Source of the DNA: Salegentibacter maritimus
GTDB lineage: Bacteria > Bacteroidota > Bacteroidia > Flavobacteriales > Flavobacteriaceae
Length of the DNA stretch: 64,000 bases
Direction of reading: 5' to 3'
Assembly (NCBI RefSeq): GCF_016236915.1
Contig: NZ_JAEHOK010000008.1
Coordinates: 1-64,000, forward strand
Shown here: positions 8,226 through 18,770 of the stretch, one piece after another
Layout: the number at the start of each line of letters is the position of its first letter
Position numbering within the stretch: the stretch's first letter is position 1
Program-made: the position numbers and the translations under genes
The notes under the pieces: generated by a model
Seen by the model: the letters and a program-made list of their open reading frames with translations, nothing else
Told to the model about the DNA's origin: nothing
The model's database searches: none

Positions 8226-10211
8226 ATGAAAAGATCTATTACGTTTGTTTTATTCTTTGTTTTTCAGGGACTGTTCGCTCAGCAAAGTGGGCTTAGTCCA
8301 GAAGATGTAGCAAACATCAGTCAAATTTCAAATGCAGTAATTTCTGCCGACGGAGAACATATAGCCTACCAACTTTTGGTGCCGGCAAATCCTAAAAAAG
8401 AAAATGTACCTGCATCTACCCAACTATACGTTTATAATACGGAAACCAAAACAACTACACCATTTATAACCGAATATAGCGTTTCTAATCTACAATGGAG
8501 ACCGGGACATAATAGTATTAGTTTTACCACTAAAAAAGAAAACGATAAGACTACGGCTTTATATGAAATTAGCCTTCAGGGAGGTGAAGCGCAAAAAGTT
8601 TATGAATTTGAAGGAAATATTTCTTCTTATAACTGGCAGGCCAACGGAAATAAGCTTGCTTTCGTCTCTGCAGTTAAAAAAGACGAGGACAATATGCTTC
8701 CCTATCAACCCGAGATCTACGAAACTAATTTAAAGCAGGCATCTGGATATATTGTAGATCTTACTAATAAGAATGCTAACAAGTTAGAAGTAGAAGGCCA
8801 TGTAACTTCGGTACAATGGAGCCCGGAAGCTTCTAACCTTATGGTAACCGCTGCACCTTCTTCTTTGGTTGACGATTTTTATACAAGCCAGAAGATTTAT
8901 TTTGTAGACGCCAATACTTTAAAAGTTACTGCCCAGGTTGAGCATAAAGGTAAACTAGGAGCCATAGATTGGAGTCCCAATGGTAAAAGAATAGCTTTTA
9001 TTGCCGGTGAAGATAAGCACGATCCTATTGATGGTCGTATTTTTATAGCTGAGACCTCAGGTGGTACTCCGCAGATGCTTCAGGAAGATTTTGAGGGGCA
9101 ATTTCACTCGCTTAGCTGGAAAGATAATAAAAACCTTACTTTACTTGGAAGTGAAGGAGTTTATAGTAGCTTATTCAACCTGAATATTAATGATAAAATT
9201 AGCAAGGTCTTCACATCTCAAAACCTAAATATCACCGGGTTTTCTGCGGCTACAAATAAGCATATAGCTTTTACTGCAAATGCAGCCGAACATCCGAGAG
9301 AGCTTTTTGTTTTAAATACCAAAAACTCGTCAATTAATAAAATTACAGACTCTAATCCCTGGTTAAAAGACAGGAAGTTAGGAAAACAAGAAGTGATTAC
9401 TTACAAGGCTAAAGATGGTCTTGAGTTACAGGGAATTTTAATTCATCCTTTAGAAAAATCGGGAAAGACTCCCCTTATTACTGTAGTACACGGAGGTCCT
9501 GAAGCTCATTATGACAATGGTTGGCTTACAGCATACAGTATGCCCGGACAGGTGGGTGCGGCAAATGGATATGCAGTTTTCTATCCTAACTACCGAGGAA
9601 GTACAGGTAGAGGTGCCGAGTTCGCTAAATCCAGTCAGGGTGATCCTGCCGGAAAAGAGTTTGATGATATTATAGACGGTATAGACTATCTTATTGAAAA
9701 TTATAATATTGATAAAAATAAAGTAGGAGTTACCGGTGGTTCTTATGGAGGTTATGCCACTGCCTGGATGTCTACCCGACATACAAAAAGATTTGCTGCC
9801 GGGGTAATGTCGGTAGGTATTAGCAACAATATTTCAAAATGGGGCACCAGTGATATTCCTGAAGAAATGTTTCTTGTACATAGTCGTCAGCGAATTTGGG
9901 AGGATTATAAGTTCTACCTTGAACGTAGCCCTATTTTTTATGCAGATCAGGGTGAAACCCCACTTCTTATACTACACGGTAAAGAAGACACCCGTGTAGA
10001 TCCCGGACAATCTTTTGAGTTGTACCGCCATCTTAAAACCAGAACAGAAACACCTGTTAGACTGGTACTTTACCCCGGCGAAGGCCACGGAAACAGAAAA
10101 GCTACCGCCAGGTATGACTTTATGCTTAGAATGATGCGTTGGTTTGACAGCTACCTTAAAGAAGGTGTAAGTGAAATTCCGGCAACACAACTGGAACTTC
10201 AAGAAAAATAA
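8226..10211 (+). CDS. Secreted S9-family prolyl oligopeptidase-like peptidase
   Basis: Serine peptidase of the S9 (prolyl oligopeptidase / acylaminoacyl peptidase) family. From the ATG at 8226 it has a signal peptide ending in GLFAQQ, then a WD40-like (TolB-type) beta-propeller of about 370 residues, and an alpha/beta-hydrolase domain from about residue 400. The catalytic triad is visible: Ser506 in GGSYGGYA, Asp588 in GKEDTRVDP and His621 in GEGHGNR. The oxyanion region is HGGPEAHYDNGW. Probably periplasmic, trimming peptides taken up by the cell. A frame-open extension to a TTG at 8166 exists, but it would place the signal peptide internally, so I reject it. Confidence 0.9.
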   Translation: MKRSITFVLFFVFQGLFAQQSGLSPEDVANISQISNAVISADGEHIAYQLLVPANPKKENVPASTQLYVYNTETKTTTPFITEYSVSNLQWRPGHNSISFTTKKENDKTTALYEISLQGGEAQKVYEFEGNISSYNWQANGNKLAFVSAVKKDEDNMLPYQPEIYETNLKQASGYIVDLTNKNANKLEVEGHVTSVQWSPEASNLMVTAAPSSLVDDFYTSQKIYFVDANTLKVTAQVEHKGKLGAIDWSPNGKRIAFIAGEDKHDPIDGRIFIAETSGGTPQMLQEDFEGQFHSLSWKDNKNLTLLGSEGVYSSLFNLNINDKISKVFTSQNLNITGFSAATNKHIAFTANAAEHPRELFVLNTKNSSINKITDSNPWLKDRKLGKQEVITYKAKDGLELQGILIHPLEKSGKTPLITVVHGGPEAHYDNGWLTAYSMPGQVGAANGYAVFYPNYRGSTGRGAEFAKSSQGDPAGKEFDDIIDGIDYLIENYNIDKNKVGVTGGSYGGYATAWMSTRHTKRFAAGVMSVGISNNISKWGTSDIPEEMFLVHSRQRIWEDYKFYLERSPIFYADQGETPLLILHGKEDTRVDPGQSFELYRHLKTRTETPVRLVLYPGEGHGNRKATARYDFMLRMMRWFDSYLKEGVSEIPATQLELQEK

Positions 10212-10230
10212 TACAAACTATTAGGTAACT

Positions 10231-10268
10231 AAAAGCCGGTTTACACAAAATGTAAACCGGCTTTTTTA
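10231..10268. terminator. Strong bidirectional terminator
   Basis: Perfect 15-bp stem (10231-10245 and 10251-10265) with core GCCGGTTTACA, loop CAAAA, A4 on the left and T6 on the right. It separates the convergent S9 peptidase and DUF808 genes. Confidence 0.9.
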
Positions 10269-10310
10269 TTAGCATTCAATTTATAGAGCTATTCTAGAAC
10301 TTAAATTAAC

Positions 10311-11204
10311 CTACTGGCTGGACTCCGGCGAAAAACTTTTATAAATTTTTACTGCTATATTTATAAGTAGTAGCACTATAAAACCAACAAACAGGCCGGT
10401 TAAAAATTCTACAATAATTCCGGGAAAGGGTATATTTTCAATTAAATCGTGATAAAAATGAATATTATGTACAAAAATACCTCCCGAAACTAAAAGTAAG
10501 GCTATAGTCCCAATAATAGATAAGCCTTTAATTACCTTGGGCAATGCACTAACCAAAAAGCGTCCAAATTTATCTGAAAAGCTGTTATCTTCCTCATTCA
10601 GGTTTATAAGTTTAGTACCAAGTTCATCCATTCTTACAATTAAAGCTACAATTCCATAAACACCTACTGTAGCCACAATGGCTATCACACTAACTACCAG
10701 CACTTTTGTTAATAAGGGTTCATTTCCTACAGCTCCAAGAGCAATAATAATTATCTCTACAGAAAGTATAAAATCGGTTAAAATAGCCGATTTAATTTTA
10801 TCTTTTTCCTGGCTTAATGCTTCTTCTTTGCTTAGTTTTTCCAGCTTTGGCTTCTCTTTTTTATGAGTATGCGGAAAGAAATATTCGTGAATTTTCTCGG
10901 CACCTTCATAAGCCAGGTAAAGACCTCCAATAACCAGTATAATAGTTATAGCTGAAGGTAGAAATGCACTAAGCAAGAAAGCCAGTGGTAGGATAATAAG
11001 TTTATTTAAAAAGGAGCCTTTTGTAATAGCCCACAACACAGGTAGTTCTCTAGAAGACACAAAACCTGAAGCTTTTTCGGCATTAACGGCTAAATCATCC
11101 CCCAATAAACCAGCCGTTTTTTTTCCTGCCACTTTACTCATCACCGCAACATCGTCCATTAAAGTTGCAATATCATCTAAAAGGGCAAATATTCCTGAAG
11201 CCAT
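10311..11204 (-). CDS. DUF808 family inner-membrane protein
   Basis: 297-residue polytopic membrane protein of the DUF808 (E. coli YedI-like) family. The N-terminal signature ASGIFALLDDIATLMDDVAVMSKVAGKKTAG is the most conserved part of this family, followed by GDDLAVNAEKASGF. Hydrophobic segments lie at about 68-99, 141-160, 163-190, 223-246 and 262-286, with a charged cytoplasmic loop (HTHKKEKPKLEKLSKEEA) after the second. Function is unknown for the family; transport has been suggested. No co-directional neighbours, so likely monocistronic, ending at the terminator shared with the S9 peptidase. Confidence 0.85.
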   Translation of the reverse strand: MASGIFALLDDIATLMDDVAVMSKVAGKKTAGLLGDDLAVNAEKASGFVSSRELPVLWAITKGSFLNKLIILPLAFLLSAFLPSAITIILVIGGLYLAYEGAEKIHEYFFPHTHKKEKPKLEKLSKEEALSQEKDKIKSAILTDFILSVEIIIIALGAVGNEPLLTKVLVVSVIAIVATVGVYGIVALIVRMDELGTKLINLNEEDNSFSDKFGRFLVSALPKVIKGLSIIGTIALLLVSGGIFVHNIHFYHDLIENIPFPGIIVEFLTGLFVGFIVLLLINIAVKIYKSFSPESSQ

Positions 11205-11386
11205 AGTTTTTTGTTTAAAGGGCCAAGATAAGTGTAATTAACAAACTGAAATTAAAATAATTTCGTAAAGTTTTCAGGAAATTAAGACCTATACCATCTG
11301 CAACATTTACAAAACTCTAACGTCATTCTATAAACTACTATCCATATTTCTGCGAAATAACTATTCTATTAAAGCAAAACAAACTT

Positions 11387-12118
11387 ATGCGAAAACTTAC
11401 TATTTTCTTAGGCCTAATAATAGTTACCACGCTTTCTTATCTCTTCAATTCTTTTGAGTTTATTTTAATAGCAGTCATTTTAGTAATTGCTATTTTTTTA
11501 ATCCTGCTTAGACTTCTTCAGCTTTTTAGAAAGGTAAACTACCTCGGGGCAAGCTCAAGAGGCATTCGTTGGAAACAAATTTTTAATTTCGAGGCAAGCC
11601 TCGGGGTATTACACCCTTTGGCGGTGCCAATAAAAGCGTACTATTTTAGAAACTCTTTATTGCTTATGTTGATTTGTATCTCTGGAGTGTGCATTTCGCT
11701 AATTAGACCTTATGATAAAGCTGTAATTCACCAGGGAAGCCTAAGTGAGAAATTAAAATTTGCTTACGAAAGCGACCAAAAAGATAGAATGCAACTTAGG
11801 TCTTTTCTGAGTTATTTTAGCAATTTAGAACACAGAGACTTAAAAAGGTTGAACCAGGTAAAAAATATTAGAAAAATAAATACCATAAAAAAACCACGAG
11901 ATAAATTCTATGCAGCCTTCATTTATCATCATGGTAAGGATAGTATAGATTATAAAACAGCTTCAAAACTAGCAACAGAAGCTGCCCTCCACAGCTCTCT
12001 AAAAAATGACTATAAAGTACAATGGTTAAGAAAAGCTGCCCATGATCGTTATTTATTAGCTATAGGAAAGCAGGAAAAGTATAATACCCAAAACAATTTC
12101 AGCTTTGATATAGAATAA
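11387..12118 (+). CDS. Hypothetical membrane protein
   Basis: 243 residues; I do not recognise a family. Two closely spaced hydrophobic segments occupy residues 4-43, followed by a basic stretch (RLLQLFRKVNYLGASSRGIRWKQ), a third hydrophobic segment at about 88-107, and a hydrophilic, Lys/Arg-rich C-terminal part of about 135 residues, probably cytoplasmic or periplasmic helical. The coding stretch uses the same A/T-rich codons as its neighbours. It stands alone between DUF808 (divergent) and katG, with 256 bp before katG, so it is unlikely to be in the katG transcript. Confidence 0.65.
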   Translation: MRKLTIFLGLIIVTTLSYLFNSFEFILIAVILVIAIFLILLRLLQLFRKVNYLGASSRGIRWKQIFNFEASLGVLHPLAVPIKAYYFRNSLLLMLICISGVCISLIRPYDKAVIHQGSLSEKLKFAYESDQKDRMQLRSFLSYFSNLEHRDLKRLNQVKNIRKINTIKKPRDKFYAAFIYHHGKDSIDYKTASKLATEAALHSSLKNDYKVQWLRKAAHDRYLLAIGKQEKYNTQNNFSFDIE

Positions 12119-12267
12119 GCCACTTCGCTCTTAAATGGATAAGAAAAAGCAAACCTCTTTAATTGTATACAATTCAAATTACCAGACATACGCCTTTAAA
12201 TAAACGATTTGGTTTAGTACATTCATATGCGTACTTAATAAAGGAATAAATTCCAGTAAGTTGGTCT

Positions 12268-12346
12268 ACTATAGTTTTCATTTAAAGACTATAGTTATTT
12301 GGTATAGAAATAAAATAACCATAAGAAAAAATTATAGTATTTTTAA
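12268..12346 (+). promoter_or_regulatory. Possible operator region upstream of katG
   Basis: Two copies of the self-complementary octamer ACTATAGT (12268-12275 and 12288-12295) lie exactly 20 bp apart, about two helical turns. Nearer the gene, TTATAGTATTTTTAA (12332-12346) matches 11 of 14 positions of the PerR box TTATAATnATTATAA. Either could bind a peroxide-responsive regulator; the A/T-rich background makes the second weak. Confidence 0.3.
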
Positions 12347-12362
12347 AAAACAAAACTTCTAA

Positions 12363-14630
<2,268 letters not shown>

Positions 14631-14990
14631 ACTATTAAACTATATAAAAAGGGAGAGGTTGTTTGAAGAATTTTGGAAATTAGTATCTCCATATTGAAAC
14701 CGAAGCTTCAATAAATTAATAAGTATTGAAATAAACTCTGCTTACTCTATATGATAAAAAATATTTCGTCTTTAGTGAGCTGTGAGATTTTCTAATAACA
14801 TTTTTTTCAAACAACCTCTTTTTTTTATACAATACAAGACCTTACGGGTATTTTAAAATAAGTTTATTTACTAAAAATTAGACCTACTTTTCTATAAATA
14901 ATTTGGAAAATTATCATTAAATTTTACAAAAAAGCTTAATCTTGCACATTTTTTTCATATATTAAACCACTATAAAACAGATTAGTACCT
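14631..14990 (+). other. katG 3' region with long-range inverted repeat
   Basis: The 360 bp between katG and the next gene contain a 14-bp perfect inverted repeat: AGAGGTTGTTTGAA (14654-14667) and TTCAAACAACCTCT (14806-14819), 138 bp apart. The outer stem extends through two G-T pairs into A5/T-run, and an uninterrupted T-run ends at 14826. An inner smaller hairpin (TTGAA...TTCAA near 14695-14712) lies in the loop. It could be a terminator with a large loop, a structured 3' UTR or a small RNA. No protein gene is seen. Confidence 0.5.
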
Positions 14991-15491
14991 ATGCGAAACA
15001 ACTCTTATCTGGTTAATGAGCCCGCTCCCAACTCATATTCATTTAAGGATCTAAATTCGGTTTTAGAAAATAAAAAAGAAGAAGAGCTCAAAAAGCCACA
15101 CGAAAACAATAACAGTAAAAAATCAAACTTGTTTAGCGTTTTGATTTCTTTCTGGAATCGCCTGGTAGCTACACCCAAAAACTTTCCTCAAGCTGCCCAT
15201 ACAGAGATAAGTAGCATTCTAAAAACTGAAAAAAATATTGTAGCTGATAAAAAGATAAAACTCGTACTATCAAAAATATTAGACTTGCCCGTAGACTCAG
15301 AAAACCTATTAAAAGCTGTAGCAAACTCCAAGAAAATTTTTCATGAAGATTATCCCTTTGATTTTATATTGGAATATCAAAACAAAAGATTGGGGATGAT
15401 GCTATTAGATGTATGCTATAACGAAAAGAATCAGGAAGAAATAGACTATAATTTTAATCCCGAATTAAAGAGCTTTAAAGGATTATTTTAA
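14991..15491 (+). CDS. Hypothetical protein
   Basis: 166 residues, no family recognised. No signal peptide or clear membrane segment. The N-terminal third is hydrophilic and low-complexity (KNKKEEELKKPHENNNSKK-like composition), the middle has a short hydrophobic/aromatic patch (FSVLISFWNRLV), and the C-terminal part is a mixed helix region (ILDLPVDSENLLKAVANSKKIF). Codon use resembles the flanking genes. It starts 160 bp after the T-run of the katG inverted repeat, and is followed by a long apparently non-coding region, so it is probably monocistronic. Confidence 0.55.
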   Translation: MRNNSYLVNEPAPNSYSFKDLNSVLENKKEEELKKPHENNNSKKSNLFSVLISFWNRLVATPKNFPQAAHTEISSILKTEKNIVADKKIKLVLSKILDLPVDSENLLKAVANSKKIFHEDYPFDFILEYQNKRLGMMLLDVCYNEKNQEEIDYNFNPELKSFKGLF

Positions 15492-16276
15492 TTGGCTAAC
15501 AAAGTACATATAGTGCCTGCTAAGAAAGAAATTGGTTAATTAAGTCCATTCCATCTCAGGTTAACCCTTCAGCTCAATTACCGAATCTATTTTTGCTCAA
15601 TTCCAACACAAAGCTTCAGACGTTAATTTCAAATAAATTTTTATTCGCTAGCCTACTTTCTCTCAACATTTTTTCGGCTATTGTCGATACATAATTTTTT
15701 CTGTGGAAAATACTCACACTAAAGTCAAAAAGTCTACACAATAATTATCCTTTTCGGCATTAAACACAAAACTTAGTAAATAAAATTATCCGCGTTATGC
15801 TTCTAAATTCAGCGGGTTTATTTCGCAATTATTAAGCTAAAATTTCCTGGCATAATATTGACTATATCTTTACATACCGATGTATAAGTATTCTCTTACA
15901 TATTTCATAAAAAATTGATTTATAGAGGTTAACATCATTTTTAAATGATTAAATCACTTGTTTTATCGGTTTTAATAATTAGTTTCGCGCAAAATTTTTC
16001 GTAAAAAAAATATAGTAAAATGTCCCTATCCCTACAAGTTTATGAAATGCTCAATTACCGTACTTTTTGTACCAATTTCTTATTGTGTAAAAATCAAATA
16101 GCACAAATCAAATAATCCAAAAATTAAAAACATACACAGTTATTAACATCATGGATGATAATTTTCAGTGCATAATAGAAAATGATACCATTGTTCTATT
16201 AGCCAATTATTCGTCTATTGATAAAGCAATACCTGTGTAAGATTAGAAACTATTAGTAATATTTAAATTATTTATA
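15492..16276. other. 785-bp A/T-rich intergenic region
   Basis: No conventional gene. Two very short frames are worth recording. One, 15945-16004, encodes 19 residues resembling a bare signal peptide (MIKSLVLSVLIISFAQNFS). The other, 16151-16240, encodes 29 residues (starting MDDNFQCIIENDTIVLL). Neither has a clear ribosome-binding site. The region likely contains the promoter of the first polysaccharide-lyase-like gene. Confidence 0.4.
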
Positions 16277-17419
16277 ATGAAAAAACTTTTTTATGTCTTG
16301 TTACTTGCCATAGCTGCCTGTTCACCGGATAATGAAACCTTAGAAGAAACTACTGCCGAAGACTCTCTGGAGTCTATAGATTTAGAATCGGAACCACCTT
16401 TATATCAAGATTCTGGCAATTTAATTTATATAGAAAATTTTGAAAACCCCGATTTAAACAAGAATCCACAATCGGGTGATTTTTACCTTGAACACGCCGA
16501 AGACCATAGTTTTCAGCTAGAGGAAAATATTGTAAGAGAAGGTGCTAATTCAGGTAGATTTGAAATCAAAAAAAGTGATACTCAAATTTGGGGTGGTAAC
16601 CGAACTGAGATGTCACAGGCACAAAGTACTACACAAAGTGAAGGTTGGTATGGCTTTTCACAGTTTTTCCCAACTAATTATACTTCTGATGCCTCTGGAG
16701 AAGTAATTGGACAATGGCATGTACAGGCAGATAAAGGGGAAGCTACCAACAGAAGCCCTTCCAATGCATTAATCGCTTCAGAAGGTAAATTAAAATGGAT
16801 GTTAAGATGGGATGCCGATCGTATTATGGAAGATGGTTACTCAGACGGACTAATCTATATAGATCTTGGAGCCATACCTAAAGGCAAATGGATTGATTGG
16901 GTTGTACACATTAAATATTCACATACCAATACCGGTATATTGGAAGTATGGAAAGATGGCGAGAAAGTAATTGATAGGCAAAACATGCCAAATACTTATA
17001 ATGATGAAAAATATCCTTATTTTAAATTTGGTGTCTATAAATGGTCTTGGGGAAATCTTTCAACACAAAGAACCATCTACTACGATGAGGTTAAAATAGG
17101 TAATAGATATAGTAGTTACGATGAGGTTGCAACTAGTACAAGTACAATAGACAATGGAATTAACATGATGATAAACAGTTATACCGTTAATTGTGTGGGA
17201 GAAATGGAAGGCACCTGCTTACTTGTTCAGGAAGGTAATATGATTGGTACCGAAAACTGGGAGAATTTTTACTTTGTTGATGGTATTGAAGGTTTTAACT
17301 ATGAGCCCGGTTTTGTATATGGTCTTAAAGTGAAAAAAACAGAAATAAAGAATCCTCCGGCCGGTGGTTTTTCTATTAGATACGAGCTGGTGGAAATCGT
17401 TTCTAAAGAAGCAAAATAG
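16277..17419 (+). CDS. Polysaccharide lyase-like lipoprotein (heparin lyase I fold)
   Basis: 380-residue lipoprotein: leader with lipobox Cys15 (IAAC), then a Glu/Asp-rich linker (16-40) and a jelly-roll domain (about 45-275) resembling the heparin-lyase-I-like family (PF14099). Typical features are GNRTEMSQAQ, EGWYGFSQFFP, IGQWHVQAD, the Trp/Arg-rich KWMLRWDADR, a substrate-groove strand DWVVHIKYS and the closing YYDEVKIGNRYSSYDEV. About 100 additional C-terminal residues (281-380) are not shared with the downstream paralogue. Most likely an outer-membrane-anchored enzyme or binding protein for an acidic polysaccharide. It immediately precedes a near-identical paralogue and the capsule locus. 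Confidence 0.75.
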   Translation: MKKLFYVLLLAIAACSPDNETLEETTAEDSLESIDLESEPPLYQDSGNLIYIENFENPDLNKNPQSGDFYLEHAEDHSFQLEENIVREGANSGRFEIKKSDTQIWGGNRTEMSQAQSTTQSEGWYGFSQFFPTNYTSDASGEVIGQWHVQADKGEATNRSPSNALIASEGKLKWMLRWDADRIMEDGYSDGLIYIDLGAIPKGKWIDWVVHIKYSHTNTGILEVWKDGEKVIDRQNMPNTYNDEKYPYFKFGVYKWSWGNLSTQRTIYYDEVKIGNRYSSYDEVATSTSTIDNGINMMINSYTVNCVGEMEGTCLLVQEGNMIGTENWENFYFVDGIEGFNYEPGFVYGLKVKKTEIKNPPAGGFSIRYELVEIVSKEAK

Positions 17420-17450
17420 CTATTTGGTAAATAATATATTTGATAACTAA

Positions 17451-17477
17451 GAACCGGTACTGTTCACGTGCCGGTTC
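17451..17477 (+). terminator. Probable hairpin terminator
   Basis: Stem GAACCGGTAC/GTGCCGGTTC (17451-17460, 17468-17477; one G-T pair) with a 7-nt loop, 31 bp after the lyase-like gene. No strong T-run follows, so termination may be weak. Confidence 0.45.
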
Positions 17478-17889
17478 CTACCAATTTAAATTCCCACATA
17501 AGCTTTCTAAATAGCAAACCAACAATAACATAATAGGTTTAGCTATTTCTTTCCTAAATTTTACTCGCTTCAACGAATCACAAATCACTGACTATCAGTT
17601 AAGTCATTTATTTTTTTTAGTATCTTACTTATAGATTTGAAATTATATAATTGATTATAGACTGCTTTAGCCTCAAAGCTCAAAATTTTCTATAACTGAT
17701 TAAAAACCGGTAATGTAGATGCAGTTAGAATAGGCTAATGCCTATTTCATAGCAGAAAATCTCCATTTACTATACGCTTCTCTTTAGAAAAATGTTAGCA
17801 AGCCAACGAGCGGTATTAAATGATTTCATTTCGATTTTGAGATAAGTCTGTGTGTATTATCACGATTATCGAGTACTATCTATGTTGTC
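17478..17889. other. Intergenic region between lyase-like paralogues
   Basis: 412 bp of A/T-rich DNA with no gene and no similarity that I can see to the region upstream of the first copy. The second copy therefore probably has its own promoter. Confidence 0.4.
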
Positions 17890-18744
17890 ATGAAATACAT
17901 TTGCTATTTATTACTTTTTTCGGTTTTTATTTTTTTACAGGGATATCAGTTTAGCATTGGTAAAAAGCAAACACTTAGTTTTTTCGCTCCCCTACCTATA
18001 GATCAAATTTCCTCAAATTTAATTTTAGAGGAAAGTTTTGAAAATATTGCCCTGGAAACAAATCCACAGGCGGGAAATTTTTACCTGGAATATGCCAAAA
18101 ACCATAGTTTTCAGCTTGAAAAAGATATTGTAAGGAAAGGTGCTACTGCCGGTAGATTTGAAATCAGAAAAAATGATCCTCAAATTTGGGGTGGTCATAG
18201 ATCAGAAATGTCCCAGGCTCAGAGAACAACAAAGAAAGAGGGCTGGTATGGTTTTTCACAATTTTTCCCAACTAGCTATACTACTGATGCTACCGGGGAA
18301 ATTATTGCACAATGGCATGTTCAAGCCGATGAAGGAGAAGCTACCAACAGAAGCCCTTCCAATGCATTAATCGCTTCCGAAGGTAAATTAAAATGGATGT
18401 TAAGATGGGATACCGATCGTATTATGGAGAATGGACATTCAGACGGACTTATCTATATAGATCTGGGAACTATACCTAAAGATAAATGGGTTGATTGGGT
18501 AGTGCATATTAAATACTCCCATACCAATACCGGAGTATTGGAGGTGTGGAAAGATGGTAAAAAAGTAATTGACAGACAAAATCTGCCGAATACTTATAAC
18601 GATGAAAAATACCCTTATTTTAAATTTGGTATTTATAAATGGGAATGGACACCAACCTCTTCCCAAAAGGTAATCTATTATGATGAGGTGCGTATAGGAA
18701 ATGAAAATAGCAGCTACGATGAAGTAAAGCCGGGTGCCAATTAA
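17890..18744 (+). CDS. Polysaccharide lyase-like exported protein, second copy
   Basis: 284 residues. A hydrophobic N-terminus (residues 1-23) acts as a signal peptide or anchor without a lipobox cysteine, so unlike copy one it is not a lipoprotein. The heparin-lyase-I-like domain (about 48-280) is nearly identical to the first copy over about 150 residues (GHRSEMSQAQ, EGWYGFSQFFP, IAQWHVQAD, KWMLRWDTDR, DWVVHIKYSHTNTG). Stretches are almost identical even in DNA, for example 18339-18410 against 16740-16811. The C-terminal extension of the first copy is absent. Likely the same polysaccharide target but a different location. It converges on the capsule operon. Confidence 0.75.
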   Translation: MKYICYLLLFSVFIFLQGYQFSIGKKQTLSFFAPLPIDQISSNLILEESFENIALETNPQAGNFYLEYAKNHSFQLEKDIVRKGATAGRFEIRKNDPQIWGGHRSEMSQAQRTTKKEGWYGFSQFFPTSYTTDATGEIIAQWHVQADEGEATNRSPSNALIASEGKLKWMLRWDTDRIMENGHSDGLIYIDLGTIPKDKWVDWVVHIKYSHTNTGVLEVWKDGKKVIDRQNLPNTYNDEKYPYFKFGIYKWEWTPTSSQKVIYYDEVRIGNENSSYDEVKPGAN

Positions 18745-18751
18745 TTGGCAC
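18734..18751. repeat. Perfect 18-bp palindrome over stop codon
   Basis: GTGCCAATTAATTGGCAC covers the stop codon of the second lyase-like gene, between convergent genes. It could form a short hairpin on both transcripts. No T-run follows. Confidence 0.4.
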
Positions 18752-18770
18752 AGGCTGCTACCTTTCTTAT

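Noticed and set aside
12268-12316. OxyR binding site upstream of katG
   Set aside because: The ATAG/CTAT half-sites do not keep the 7-bp spacing of the OxyR consensus; only the palindromic repeats themselves are reported.
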